A program made the translations under genes and the position numbers. Under the pieces are notes generated by a model. It ran no database searches. It had not been told where the DNA came from and worked only from the letters and a program-made list of their open reading frames with translations. From Algoriphagus sp. (GTDB lineage: Bacteria > Bacteroidota > Bacteroidia > Cytophagales > Cyclobacteriaceae), in the NCBI RefSeq assembly GCF_013373065.1, contig NZ_JABXIN010000002.1:186001-250000 (forward strand): a stretch of DNA of 64,000 nt, read 5' to 3'. Below, in pieces: positions 19,936 to 28,266 of the stretch (the first letter of the stretch is position 1; each line of letters begins with the position of its first letter).

Positions 19936-21006
19936 ATGACACGAAAAACATTAACTCTATTCTTGCTTCTTACTTCTTTTCCTTTCCTTTCATTTTCCCA
20001 AACTTCTGAAGGAATTCAAAGAAAAGCGCTGGATTTCCTCAATTCCTTGGACCCTTCCCAACAAAATGAAGTGATGGTTTCCATGGAGGATTCAGCAAGA
20101 GTAGCATGGACCAATCTTCCGGTGGGCTTAGCTCCCAGAACAGGTCTTCGCTATGGCGATCTTAGCGAGAAAAGTAAAATCGCCTTTCACCAATTACTGA
20201 GCGAATTACTCAGTTCTCAGGGCTATCTTAAAGCATTTGCCATCATGCAGGTGGATGATATCCTCCACGAACTTTTTGAACTGAAATACCAGCGAGGGGA
20301 AATCAATGAAAACAACATCAAAATGATCCGCGGACTGAATTGGGACTATGGGAACTACTATGTGTTGCTTGCAGGGAATCCAGAGAAAGACAGCCAATGG
20401 GGAGTGAAATTTGAAGGGCATCATCTTTCGCTGAATTTGACAGTTTCAGGGGATGAGTTTAGCATGACACCCTTATTTATGGGTTCGGATCCAGCCGTCG
20501 TAGAAGATACCCAGTATGCCGGGCTTCGGCCTTTAAGTAAGGAGGAAGATTATGGGTTTTGGTTTGTCAATTCCCTTAATGAATCCCAAAAGGCCATCGC
20601 TACATTGGAAGATGAGGTTCCTGGAGATATCATCACAAGTCCCAATCGACCACAATGGTTGGAGGAGTATCAGGGAATCAAAGGAAGTGAGCTTTCCGAA
20701 GCCCAACAGCAAATCTTACATTACTTGATCGAGGAATACATTGGCAATCTCAACCATCCAAAAGCAGAAGAATATCTCGCGAAGCTTCACGCTCATGGAA
20801 TGGATGAAGTATACTTTGCTTGGATCGGAAGTTACGAACCGATGAAACCGCATTATTATGTGATTCATAGCCCGGATTTCTTAATTGAATATGACAATGT
20901 GGGTTTTTTGGATAATGCCAATCACATTCATTCGATATGGAGGGAAAACGGAAATGATTTCGGGGAAGATATTCTCAAAAATCACCGGATGTCGCATAAA
21001 CATTGA
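19936..21006 (+). CDS. Exported DUF3500 domain protein
   Basis: This 356-residue protein has a signal peptide ending near LSFSQ. The mature part begins with a helical QRKALDFLNSLDPSQQNEV segment and contains the DUF3500 core (WTNLPVGLAPRTGLRYGDL, then YYVLLAGNPEKDSQWGVKFE and GHHLSLNLTVSG) and a C-terminal YFAWIGSYEPMKPHYYVIHS with HIHSIWRENGNDFG. The biochemical function of DUF3500 proteins is unknown; the many His near the C-terminus would suit metal or cofactor binding, which is inference. Confidence 0.88.
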   Translation: MTRKTLTLFLLLTSFPFLSFSQTSEGIQRKALDFLNSLDPSQQNEVMVSMEDSARVAWTNLPVGLAPRTGLRYGDLSEKSKIAFHQLLSELLSSQGYLKAFAIMQVDDILHELFELKYQRGEINENNIKMIRGLNWDYGNYYVLLAGNPEKDSQWGVKFEGHHLSLNLTVSGDEFSMTPLFMGSDPAVVEDTQYAGLRPLSKEEDYGFWFVNSLNESQKAIATLEDEVPGDIITSPNRPQWLEEYQGIKGSELSEAQQQILHYLIEEYIGNLNHPKAEEYLAKLHAHGMDEVYFAWIGSYEPMKPHYYVIHSPDFLIEYDNVGFLDNANHIHSIWRENGNDFGEDILKNHRMSHKH

Positions 21007-21043
21007 AAAGCGGCTTTTAAAAACATAAAACAACAATTAAGAC

Positions 21044-21856
21044 ATGAAAAAGCTTCTGGTCATCTTGATTTTACTCTTGGGGATTTGGCAAAATGGTCAA
21101 GGTCAAGTACGCCCGCAGATTGAAATCCAGACCAGCAAGGGCAATCTCATTGTAGAATTGTATCATGAAACTCCCCAGCATCGGGACAATTTCCTTAAGC
21201 TCGTACAAGAAAGCGTTTATGATAGCCTGCTTTTTCATCGGGTCATTGAGGAATTTATGATTCAAGGTGGGGATACCCAAAGTAAAAATGCAGCTCCTGG
21301 GGAAGCCTTGGGAAGTTCGGACCTTCCGTATCAAATACCTGCTGAATTCCACCCTGATCTTTTCCACAAAAAAGGAGCATTGGCTGCTGCCCGAACCAAT
21401 AACCCTCAGCGGGCCTCCAGTAGTACCCAATTTTATTTGGTTCAAGGGAAAATCCAAAATGACAGTCTGTTGACACATAACGAAGGACGGATCAACACCT
21501 TCCTTCAGCGCCATTTTGCTGTAAACAACCCAATGAACAAAGGACTTTTGGACTCATTGACTCAAGCCCGGGAAGTAAAAGATTCTGTGCTTGTCCAAAC
21601 CCTCTCGAAAACCTGGGAATCAAGAATCGCTAATCAGGAATTTGAAAAATACAGCATTCCGGAGGCTCATCGGCAGGTTTACAAAGAAATTGGAGGAACA
21701 CCTCATTTGGATCAAAACTATACTGTTTTCGGTCAGGTGATTTCAGGCCTTGAGTTCATAGATGCAATCGCAGCAGTGGAAACGGACCAGCGAAACCGCC
21801 CGTTAGTAAATGTATACATCCTCAAAATGAAATGGTTAAACCCAAGTAATCCTTAA
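21044..21856 (+). CDS. Exported cyclophilin-type peptidylprolyl isomerase
   Basis: A signal peptide (to about residue 20) precedes a cyclophilin domain that isomerises Xaa-Pro bonds in the periplasm. Core blocks are LLFHRVIEEFMIQGGDTQ, GALAAART near residue 115 and SSTQFYLVQG. About 75 residues of charged helix (roughly 140-215) interrupt the domain before the closing GGTPHLDQNYTVFGQVISG. Length 270 residues. The insertion is seen in other exported Bacteroidota cyclophilins. The next gene starts 6 bp later. Confidence 0.92.
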   Translation: MKKLLVILILLLGIWQNGQGQVRPQIEIQTSKGNLIVELYHETPQHRDNFLKLVQESVYDSLLFHRVIEEFMIQGGDTQSKNAAPGEALGSSDLPYQIPAEFHPDLFHKKGALAAARTNNPQRASSSTQFYLVQGKIQNDSLLTHNEGRINTFLQRHFAVNNPMNKGLLDSLTQAREVKDSVLVQTLSKTWESRIANQEFEKYSIPEAHRQVYKEIGGTPHLDQNYTVFGQVISGLEFIDAIAAVETDQRNRPLVNVYILKMKWLNPSNP

Positions 21857-21862
21857 TCCTAT

Positions 21863-23245
21863 ATGAAAAACCTAATTCTCATAGGAACCTTGATGTTATT
21901 TCTGATTTCCTGTTCAGAGGAACAGAAAACAGAAATGTCCAGTCAATTCCCAAACATCGTCTTCATTTTTACCGATGATTTGGGTTATGGGGATTTAGGG
22001 TGCTTTGGAGCAACAGACATTCTGACGCCGAATATTGACCGGATGGCTAATGAAGGAATTAAGTTCACCAATTTCCTATCCGCCTCGCCAGTATGTAGTC
22101 CATCACGTGCAGGTTTACTTACCGGAAGAATGCCCCAACGTATGGGAATTAACCAAGTATTTTTCCCGGAGAGCTTCACAGGAATGGCCCCTGAGGAAAT
22201 CACCTTTGCGGAAGTCCTTAAAGGAATAGGCTATCAAACAGCCATCGTTGGCAAATGGCATCTTGGACATCGGGAAAAGTATCTTCCACTCAATCAAGGC
22301 TTTGACAGTTACTATGGAATTCCCTACAGCAATGACATGGAATCGGTGGTCTATATGAAGGATAATGAGGTGGACTCCATTCAAGTCAATCAGCGCTATA
22401 CTACCAAAACCTATACCCAAAAATCCTTGGAGTTTATTGATGAAGCAGCAGGAAGTCCATTTTTGCTCTACCTGGCGCATAATATGCCGCACGTACCCAT
22501 CTATGCATCCCCAGCTTTTGAGGGAACTTCCCAACGGGGATTGTATGGGGATGTAATTCAGGAAATAGATTGGAGCGTAGGACAGATTCTTCAGAAACTG
22601 GAGGAAAAAGGTCTTTTGGAGAATACTTTGATCGTCTTTTCCTCAGATAACGGACCTTGGTTGGTGATGGAAGATCATGGTGGATCGGCAGGTCCACTTA
22701 GAGAAGGCAAGCAGTTTACGTTTGAAGGAGGAGTTCGCGTACCTACAGTCGCCATGTGGAAAGGTAAGATTGACCCTGGTCAAGTCTATGAGGAAATGGC
22801 AACCCAAATGGATTGGTTTCCCACCTTTTGCAAACTAGTCGGAGCGGAAATTCCGCAGGATCGGGCTATTGACGGCAAAGACCTAAGTGCCGTTTTATTC
22901 GAAAACGGATACCGTGAAGGAGACGAATTCATTTATTACATGGGCGCCGATCAGCGTGCCTATCAGCAAGATGGTTGGAAGATCAAAAGACCTTTCGGTG
23001 GTTTTCAAGGCGCCGCTTGGATGAGAGGGGTTCCAGCGCATGACACCCTTCTTTTTAATCTTCGAAATGACCCGGAGGAGACCAATAATTTGGCCAAGGA
23101 AAACCCTGAAAAATTAGCGCAAATGATGCGAGCGATGGATTTAGCCGTAGAGCAATTGGGGCCGCTTCCGCCAAGTCTTGTCGTAAGAGGACCGCAAGAT
23201 AATAGCCATTATCAGTATTTGAATCAAAAACGACAGCAGGAATGA
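21863..23245 (+). CDS. Lipoprotein sulfatase (S1 family)
   Basis: This 460-residue enzyme has a lipobox at LFLISC (Cys17). Metal-binding Asp38-Asp39 lie in FTDDLGYGDL and the formylglycine site is Cys78 in the canonical CSPSR, followed by AGLLTGR. VGKWHLGH supplies further active-site Lys and His. S1 sulfatases remove sulfate esters from polysaccharides or small molecules. The enzyme should face the periplasm or cell surface. The stop overlaps the start of the adenylate cyclase gene by 4 bp. The substrate cannot be predicted. Confidence 0.94.
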   Translation: MKNLILIGTLMLFLISCSEEQKTEMSSQFPNIVFIFTDDLGYGDLGCFGATDILTPNIDRMANEGIKFTNFLSASPVCSPSRAGLLTGRMPQRMGINQVFFPESFTGMAPEEITFAEVLKGIGYQTAIVGKWHLGHREKYLPLNQGFDSYYGIPYSNDMESVVYMKDNEVDSIQVNQRYTTKTYTQKSLEFIDEAAGSPFLLYLAHNMPHVPIYASPAFEGTSQRGLYGDVIQEIDWSVGQILQKLEEKGLLENTLIVFSSDNGPWLVMEDHGGSAGPLREGKQFTFEGGVRVPTVAMWKGKIDPGQVYEEMATQMDWFPTFCKLVGAEIPQDRAIDGKDLSAVLFENGYREGDEFIYYMGADQRAYQQDGWKIKRPFGGFQGAAWMRGVPAHDTLLFNLRNDPEETNNLAKENPEKLAQMMRAMDLAVEQLGPLPPSLVVRGPQDNSHYQYLNQKRQQE

Positions 23246-25203
23246 TCAGGCAGGCTATCCTTGTGTTTTTATTTTTGACTTCCTTACAAGGATTTAGTCA
23301 GGAGAAATATGAACAGAAGGTAGATAGTCTCTGTACTTTATCCTACGAAGCCTATGGAAATTATGAATTTGCGAAGGCGCTTGATTTTGCTGAACAGGCT
23401 TTGGTATTGTCGCAAGGTGCGGATTTTTCCGAAGGGAAACTCAAGAGTAATTTTTACAAGATTATTGCCCAAGAAGAATTAAGCCCTTCTTCCTTCGATC
23501 CCAAGTCTATGGAAATCCTAATTCCCCAATTTCAAAAAGCAGGTTTTGATTTGGAAGAAGCTCGGGCCCATACATTTTTAGCTGGCATTTATTCATTTTA
23601 TGGAGATCTTGAAAAAGCAATTCAAAACCACCTCATGGCTTTGGATATTTACGAACGAAAAAAGGATATCCTTGGAGTCGCCAGTGTTCACAATAATTTA
23701 AGTCTGATTTATTATGATCAACATGATTATGAAGAGGCCTTCAGCCATGCTCGGATATCCATGGATCTGGAGAAGAAAGAAGGAGATCCAAGAAGAATCC
23801 ATTCCAGTTTGAATAATCTGGCAATCATTTTTGAGCACACTGGCCCAGTGGATTCCGCCATCTATTATCACCAAATGGCTCTTGACATAGCCTATGAAAT
23901 CAACAACCCATATTCCATTGGTCTTTCCTTGAGCAACTTGGGAAACAATTATGCCGCCAAAGGGGATTTGGATTTGGCTGAAAAGACGCTCTTGCAAGCC
24001 TTACAGGTTCGAGATTCGTTGGGTTATTCCCGGGGGATAGCATACACACACAATAGATTGGCAAATCTGTATCTTCAAAAAGGAGAGTTTGCAAAATCCA
24101 AGCTCCATGCTGAAAAGTCGCTAGAAAATGCCGAAAAAGCCTCAGAGGTCAAGGTAATCCGAATGGCGTACGAGCGCTTAATGGAAGTAGCTGAGAAAAC
24201 CGGAGATATACGATCCGAACTTACCTACCTCAAAAAAGCCTCCACCTTAAAGGATAGCATTCTCAATGAATCCAACACCAAGGAAATCACCCAAATGATG
24301 TTGAAGTATGAATTCAACAAGGAGCAATTGCTTGACAGCATTCAAAATGCTCAAGTACTTCGTGAACAAAGTCTTCTTTTTGATGAACGACTAAAAGTAG
24401 AGCGGAATCAAAGGATCATTTTTATGATTAGCGGGGTCCTGTTTTTGGTGTTGGCAGTAGGCTGGTGGAGAAGGTACAAATTTATCAAAAAAGCAAGCCA
24501 CATCATCGAGCGGGAAAAGGGTCGATCTGACAAACTTCTATTGAATATCCTGCCCCTAAAGGTAGCGGAGGAGCTGAAGGAAACCGGAAAATCCGAAGCC
24601 AGGGACTTTGAAGAGGTGACCGTAATTTTTACGGATTTTGCAGATTTCACCAAGAAAGCCCAGCATCTCACCGCCAAGGAATTAGTGCATGAGTTGAATA
24701 TTTGCTTTAAGGCCTTTGATCAAATCATGGAGGAATTCGGGCTGGAAAAAATCAAAACCATTGGTGATGCTTACCTGGCTGCAGGAGGACTCAACAATCA
24801 TTCCTGCGTCATGGATGTCATTCATGCTGCTCTAAAGATCAAAGAATTTATCACCCAACGAAATTTTGACCCTTCCATTCCCTCCAAGGCCAAATTTGAC
24901 ATGCGGATAGGAATCAATACAGGGCCGGTAGTAGCAGGAATCGTAGGGATCAAGAAATTTCAGTATGATATCTGGGGAGATACGGTTAATACAGCCCAAC
25001 GAATGGAAGCCGCTTGTGGATTGAACAAAATCAATATTTCTAAAACAACCTATACCCGAATCAAAGACAACCCGGATTTATGTTTTGAATTCAGGGGATT
25101 AATCCCGGTTAAGGGAAAAGGTCCACTTTCCATGTGGTATGTTGAATCCAGAAAAAACCAAATTCAAAAGTTTCAAGCAATTCATCACGAGGGGATAATT
25201 TAA
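23242..25203 (+). CDS. TPR-repeat membrane adenylate cyclase (class III)
   Basis: A signal-like N-terminus is followed by about seven tetratricopeptide repeats in the periplasm (residues ~30-350), one membrane helix (~390-410) and a cytosolic class III cyclase domain (~455-620). Metal Asp residues lie in IFTDFADFTKKA and TIGDAYLAAGG. Lys in EKIKTIGDAY and Asp in YDIWGDTVN are the adenine-selecting pair, and NTAQRME supplies the Asn and Arg of the transition-state site, so cAMP is the expected product. It overlaps the preceding sulfatase by 4 bp, hinting at a shared input. Confidence 0.92.
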   Translation: MIRQAILVFLFLTSLQGFSQEKYEQKVDSLCTLSYEAYGNYEFAKALDFAEQALVLSQGADFSEGKLKSNFYKIIAQEELSPSSFDPKSMEILIPQFQKAGFDLEEARAHTFLAGIYSFYGDLEKAIQNHLMALDIYERKKDILGVASVHNNLSLIYYDQHDYEEAFSHARISMDLEKKEGDPRRIHSSLNNLAIIFEHTGPVDSAIYYHQMALDIAYEINNPYSIGLSLSNLGNNYAAKGDLDLAEKTLLQALQVRDSLGYSRGIAYTHNRLANLYLQKGEFAKSKLHAEKSLENAEKASEVKVIRMAYERLMEVAEKTGDIRSELTYLKKASTLKDSILNESNTKEITQMMLKYEFNKEQLLDSIQNAQVLREQSLLFDERLKVERNQRIIFMISGVLFLVLAVGWWRRYKFIKKASHIIEREKGRSDKLLLNILPLKVAEELKETGKSEARDFEEVTVIFTDFADFTKKAQHLTAKELVHELNICFKAFDQIMEEFGLEKIKTIGDAYLAAGGLNNHSCVMDVIHAALKIKEFITQRNFDPSIPSKAKFDMRIGINTGPVVAGIVGIKKFQYDIWGDTVNTAQRMEAACGLNKINISKTTYTRIKDNPDLCFEFRGLIPVKGKGPLSMWYVESRKNQIQKFQAIHHEGII

Positions 25204-25285
25204 TTCCCCCTCCACTTCCAAACTGGAAAATTGCACAAAGTCAAGATAATTCCTTAACTTTTTGAATGCCATTTACTTCAATTTC

Positions 25286-26932
25286 ATGAGAACAGACTTT
25301 TTGTATTCCTTGATTATCGGAATCCTTTTTTTTTCCTGCTCCCCTAAAAACCAAGAAACCTCCCCATCTCAAAAACCAAATATTCTTGTAATTGTAGCTG
25401 ATGATCTAGGCTATGCAGACTTAGGATCTTTCGGAGGAGATATAGAAACACCCAACTTGGATCAGTTGGCTCAAGAAGGGGTTCGCTTTACACAATACCA
25501 TACGGCTCCCTTTTGTGCGGTGACCCGAGCTATGATGCTATCCGGCAACTACAATCACGTGGCAGGAATGGGTTCCCAGGATTTGGTCACGGGAGTACCT
25601 GGCTACGAAGGGCATTTGAGTGACCGCATTATCCCTGTACCCGAATTATTGCAGCAGGCAGGCTATCATACCTATACCGTAGGAAAATGGCATTTAGGTC
25701 TTCGCCCTGAAGACGACCCTCATCAAAAAGGCTTCGAAAAATCATTTGTAACTCTGGAAGGTGGTGCCAATCATTACAGTGACCGGGGAATTTTTCCAGA
25801 TGCTCCAGAATCACCATATACGGAAAATGGCCAAAAAGCCAGTTGGCCAGAAGGTTCCTATTCCACAGATTTCTACACAGATAAGTTGATCTCCTACATC
25901 GAATCTAACAGGGAAGATCAACAACCTTTTTTTGCATTTGCTGCCTATACTTCCCCTCATTGGCCTCTTCAAGTGGACGAAAAATTCTGGAAAAAATACC
26001 AAGGTAGGTACGATGAGGGATATGAAGTTCTACGAGAAAAAAGGTTGGAATCCCTTAAAAAAGCAGGCATCATTCCTTCTAATGCCAACCTGCCTGAATT
26101 ACACCCAAGAGTAAGTCCCTGGGATTCCCTTTCTCCGGAAGATCAACAAACAGAAGCTCGGAAAATGGAGCTCTATGCAGGTATGGTTGATAACTTGGAC
26201 TACAATGTTGGCCGACTATTAACCTACCTCAAGGAAAACGGATTGTATGAAAACACCTTGATTGTTTTTGTCTCTGACAATGGAGCCGCAGCAGAAGACT
26301 TTTTCTACAATTCCTATTTCGGTCCTTTCCTCCAAGAGAATTATACAGATGCTTACGAGGAAATGGGAAGGGAAAATTCCTTTATTTCCTATGGCCCTCA
26401 ATGGGCTGAAGCTGGGTCTGCACCCTATCGCTATTTCAAAGGCTACACCACAGAAGGTGGAATGGTCGCTCCGATGATCATTGCTGGTCCTCAGGTAATT
26501 CAAGAAAATCCAATTGTAGATCAATTTGTGACCGTGATGGACCTGGCTCCTACTTTTTATCAGCTTGCTGACTTAGAATACCCTCCCCAATGGAAAGGAA
26601 AGGAGGTAAATCCCTTGGCTGGAAAATCTCTTTTACCCCTCATCCAAGATGGTCAAGAAACTGTGCATGACTCATCCTATGTATTTGCTCTGGAGCACCG
26701 GGGACGAATTATGCTTCGAAAAGGCAAATGGAAATTGCTCAATATCACCACTCCCTATTCCGAAGAAAATTTTGAATTGTATGACTTATCGGTAGCCCTG
26801 GATGAGCAAATCAATGTGAAAGATCAGTACCCAGCTAAATTTAAAGACTTACTCCAAGAGTGGAATTCTTATTCCAACTCTGTTGGTGTCAAAATCCCTA
26901 CTCCACGGCCTGGCGAAGGCTTAATTGAATAA
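25286..26932 (+). CDS. Lipoprotein arylsulfatase with atypical active-site motif
   Basis: Start set at the ATG that opens a lipoprotein signal (lipobox LFFSC, Cys18); a TTG eight codons upstream would only extend it. The 548-residue protein has metal ligands in VADDLGYADLG, TVGKWHLGL, and the second Asp/Asn pair in VFVSDNGAA. The formylglycine site reads Cys77-Ala-Val-Thr-Arg81, with Val where Pro (or Ala) is usual. It is otherwise a full-length sulfatase of the arylsulfatase A/atsA group. It begins 82 bp after the cyclase gene. Confidence 0.92.
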   Translation: MRTDFLYSLIIGILFFSCSPKNQETSPSQKPNILVIVADDLGYADLGSFGGDIETPNLDQLAQEGVRFTQYHTAPFCAVTRAMMLSGNYNHVAGMGSQDLVTGVPGYEGHLSDRIIPVPELLQQAGYHTYTVGKWHLGLRPEDDPHQKGFEKSFVTLEGGANHYSDRGIFPDAPESPYTENGQKASWPEGSYSTDFYTDKLISYIESNREDQQPFFAFAAYTSPHWPLQVDEKFWKKYQGRYDEGYEVLREKRLESLKKAGIIPSNANLPELHPRVSPWDSLSPEDQQTEARKMELYAGMVDNLDYNVGRLLTYLKENGLYENTLIVFVSDNGAAAEDFFYNSYFGPFLQENYTDAYEEMGRENSFISYGPQWAEAGSAPYRYFKGYTTEGGMVAPMIIAGPQVIQENPIVDQFVTVMDLAPTFYQLADLEYPPQWKGKEVNPLAGKSLLPLIQDGQETVHDSSYVFALEHRGRIMLRKGKWKLLNITTPYSEENFELYDLSVALDEQINVKDQYPAKFKDLLQEWNSYSNSVGVKIPTPRPGEGLIE

Positions 26933-26935
26933 TTT

Positions 26936-28261
26936 ATGAATGAAAAACCGGCACAGGAACTAAAGCGGGAAGTGGGAATGGGTGGAGTCATTACCAATGT
27001 CCTGAGTATTTCCATCGGTAGTGGGATCTTCCTTTTACCGGCTTTGGTTTATGGAATTTTAGGGCATGCCAGCATTTTGGCCTATATCTTTTGTGGTTTG
27101 ATTTTCCTCTTCCTAGGGCTTTGCTTTGGAGAATTAAGCAGTCGGGTACCAGATACTGGAGGTTTGTATGTGTATATCAATCGAGCCTTTGGACCCATGG
27201 CAGGGTTTATTGCCAATATCCTGTACTGGTTCGGTGTGGGAGTTTTAGCCTGCGGAGCTTTGATGAATGCCCTTGCAGATATCGCAGGCTCCTATTTTCC
27301 AATTTTTAAGGAAACAGGAATTCGAATTATCTTTTTCGCAGCCCTAACAGCTTTCAGCGCTTTTCTGAATATCAAGGGAATCAAGGACAGCATGGTCTTT
27401 ATCAAAATTCTCACTTGGACCAAAGTCATTTCCCTGATGGCTCTGGTTAGTATCGCCCTGACTCAGTTGGATTTTGCCAATATTAGTTGGGAAGGATTCC
27501 CTGAATTCGGAAAAATCGGAGAGGCTTCCATCCTTTTGATTTTTGCCTTTTTAGGAGGAGAATTGGCCTTGGCGAATGGAGGTGAGATGAAGGATCCAAC
27601 CCGAACGGGTCCCATCGGATTTTTCATCGGAATTATTATGGTGATCTTGGGATTTTGTACCATTCACTTGGCCGCACAAGGGGTATTGGGAGATCTCATG
27701 CTCACCAATCAAGAAGCCCCGTTAGCGGAGTTAGCAAAGGTAATTTTTGGAGAAACCGGATTTATTCTGGTTCTGATCCTCTCCTTTATCGCCGTTTGGA
27801 GTACCCTAAGTTCCATTCTGACGCTTTTGCCTCGAATTCTCTATGCAGGTGCAAAAGACGGATTGCTCCATCCCACTCTTTCTAAAATTCACCCTAAATA
27901 CGGCACCCCTTACATCGCTATTATTTTCCTGGCCATTTTGGAATTTGGATTCGCTGCATCCGGAAGTTTCCAATATCTCTTGGTTTTGGTTACTGGTGCT
28001 TCTTTGGTCATCTATTTTGGGGCAGTCTTAGCATACCTCAAATTCCGGTGGAATAGTAAAACTGAAGCTCCGAAGTCATTTCAAGTTCCTTTTGGGAATA
28101 CTGTCGGAATTCTCACCCTGATCGCAATTTCCTGGGTATTTTTTCACCTAAGTACTAATGAATTACTAGCAATTGGCCTATTTATGTTGATCCTGGCCAT
28201 GATATACATACTAAGAGCACAGATTAAAAAAAGAAGCAATCAACCGATCATTAATCCATAA
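26936..28261 (+). CDS. APC-family amino acid permease
   Basis: This 441-residue inner membrane protein has about 12 hydrophobic helices. The first contains VLSISIGSGIFLLPALVYG, where the broken GSGIF-type helix binds the substrate carboxylate/amine in APC transporters; GLCFGELSSRVPDTGGLYVY follows. It would import or exchange amino acids or related amines. It starts three bases after the sulfatase stop and is followed by an S9 peptidase 5 bp later, so peptide degradation and amino acid uptake may be linked. Confidence 0.92.
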   Translation: MNEKPAQELKREVGMGGVITNVLSISIGSGIFLLPALVYGILGHASILAYIFCGLIFLFLGLCFGELSSRVPDTGGLYVYINRAFGPMAGFIANILYWFGVGVLACGALMNALADIAGSYFPIFKETGIRIIFFAALTAFSAFLNIKGIKDSMVFIKILTWTKVISLMALVSIALTQLDFANISWEGFPEFGKIGEASILLIFAFLGGELALANGGEMKDPTRTGPIGFFIGIIMVILGFCTIHLAAQGVLGDLMLTNQEAPLAELAKVIFGETGFILVLILSFIAVWSTLSSILTLLPRILYAGAKDGLLHPTLSKIHPKYGTPYIAIIFLAILEFGFAASGSFQYLLVLVTGASLVIYFGAVLAYLKFRWNSKTEAPKSFQVPFGNTVGILTLIAISWVFFHLSTNELLAIGLFMLILAMIYILRAQIKKRSNQPIINP

Positions 28262-28266
28262 ATCCC

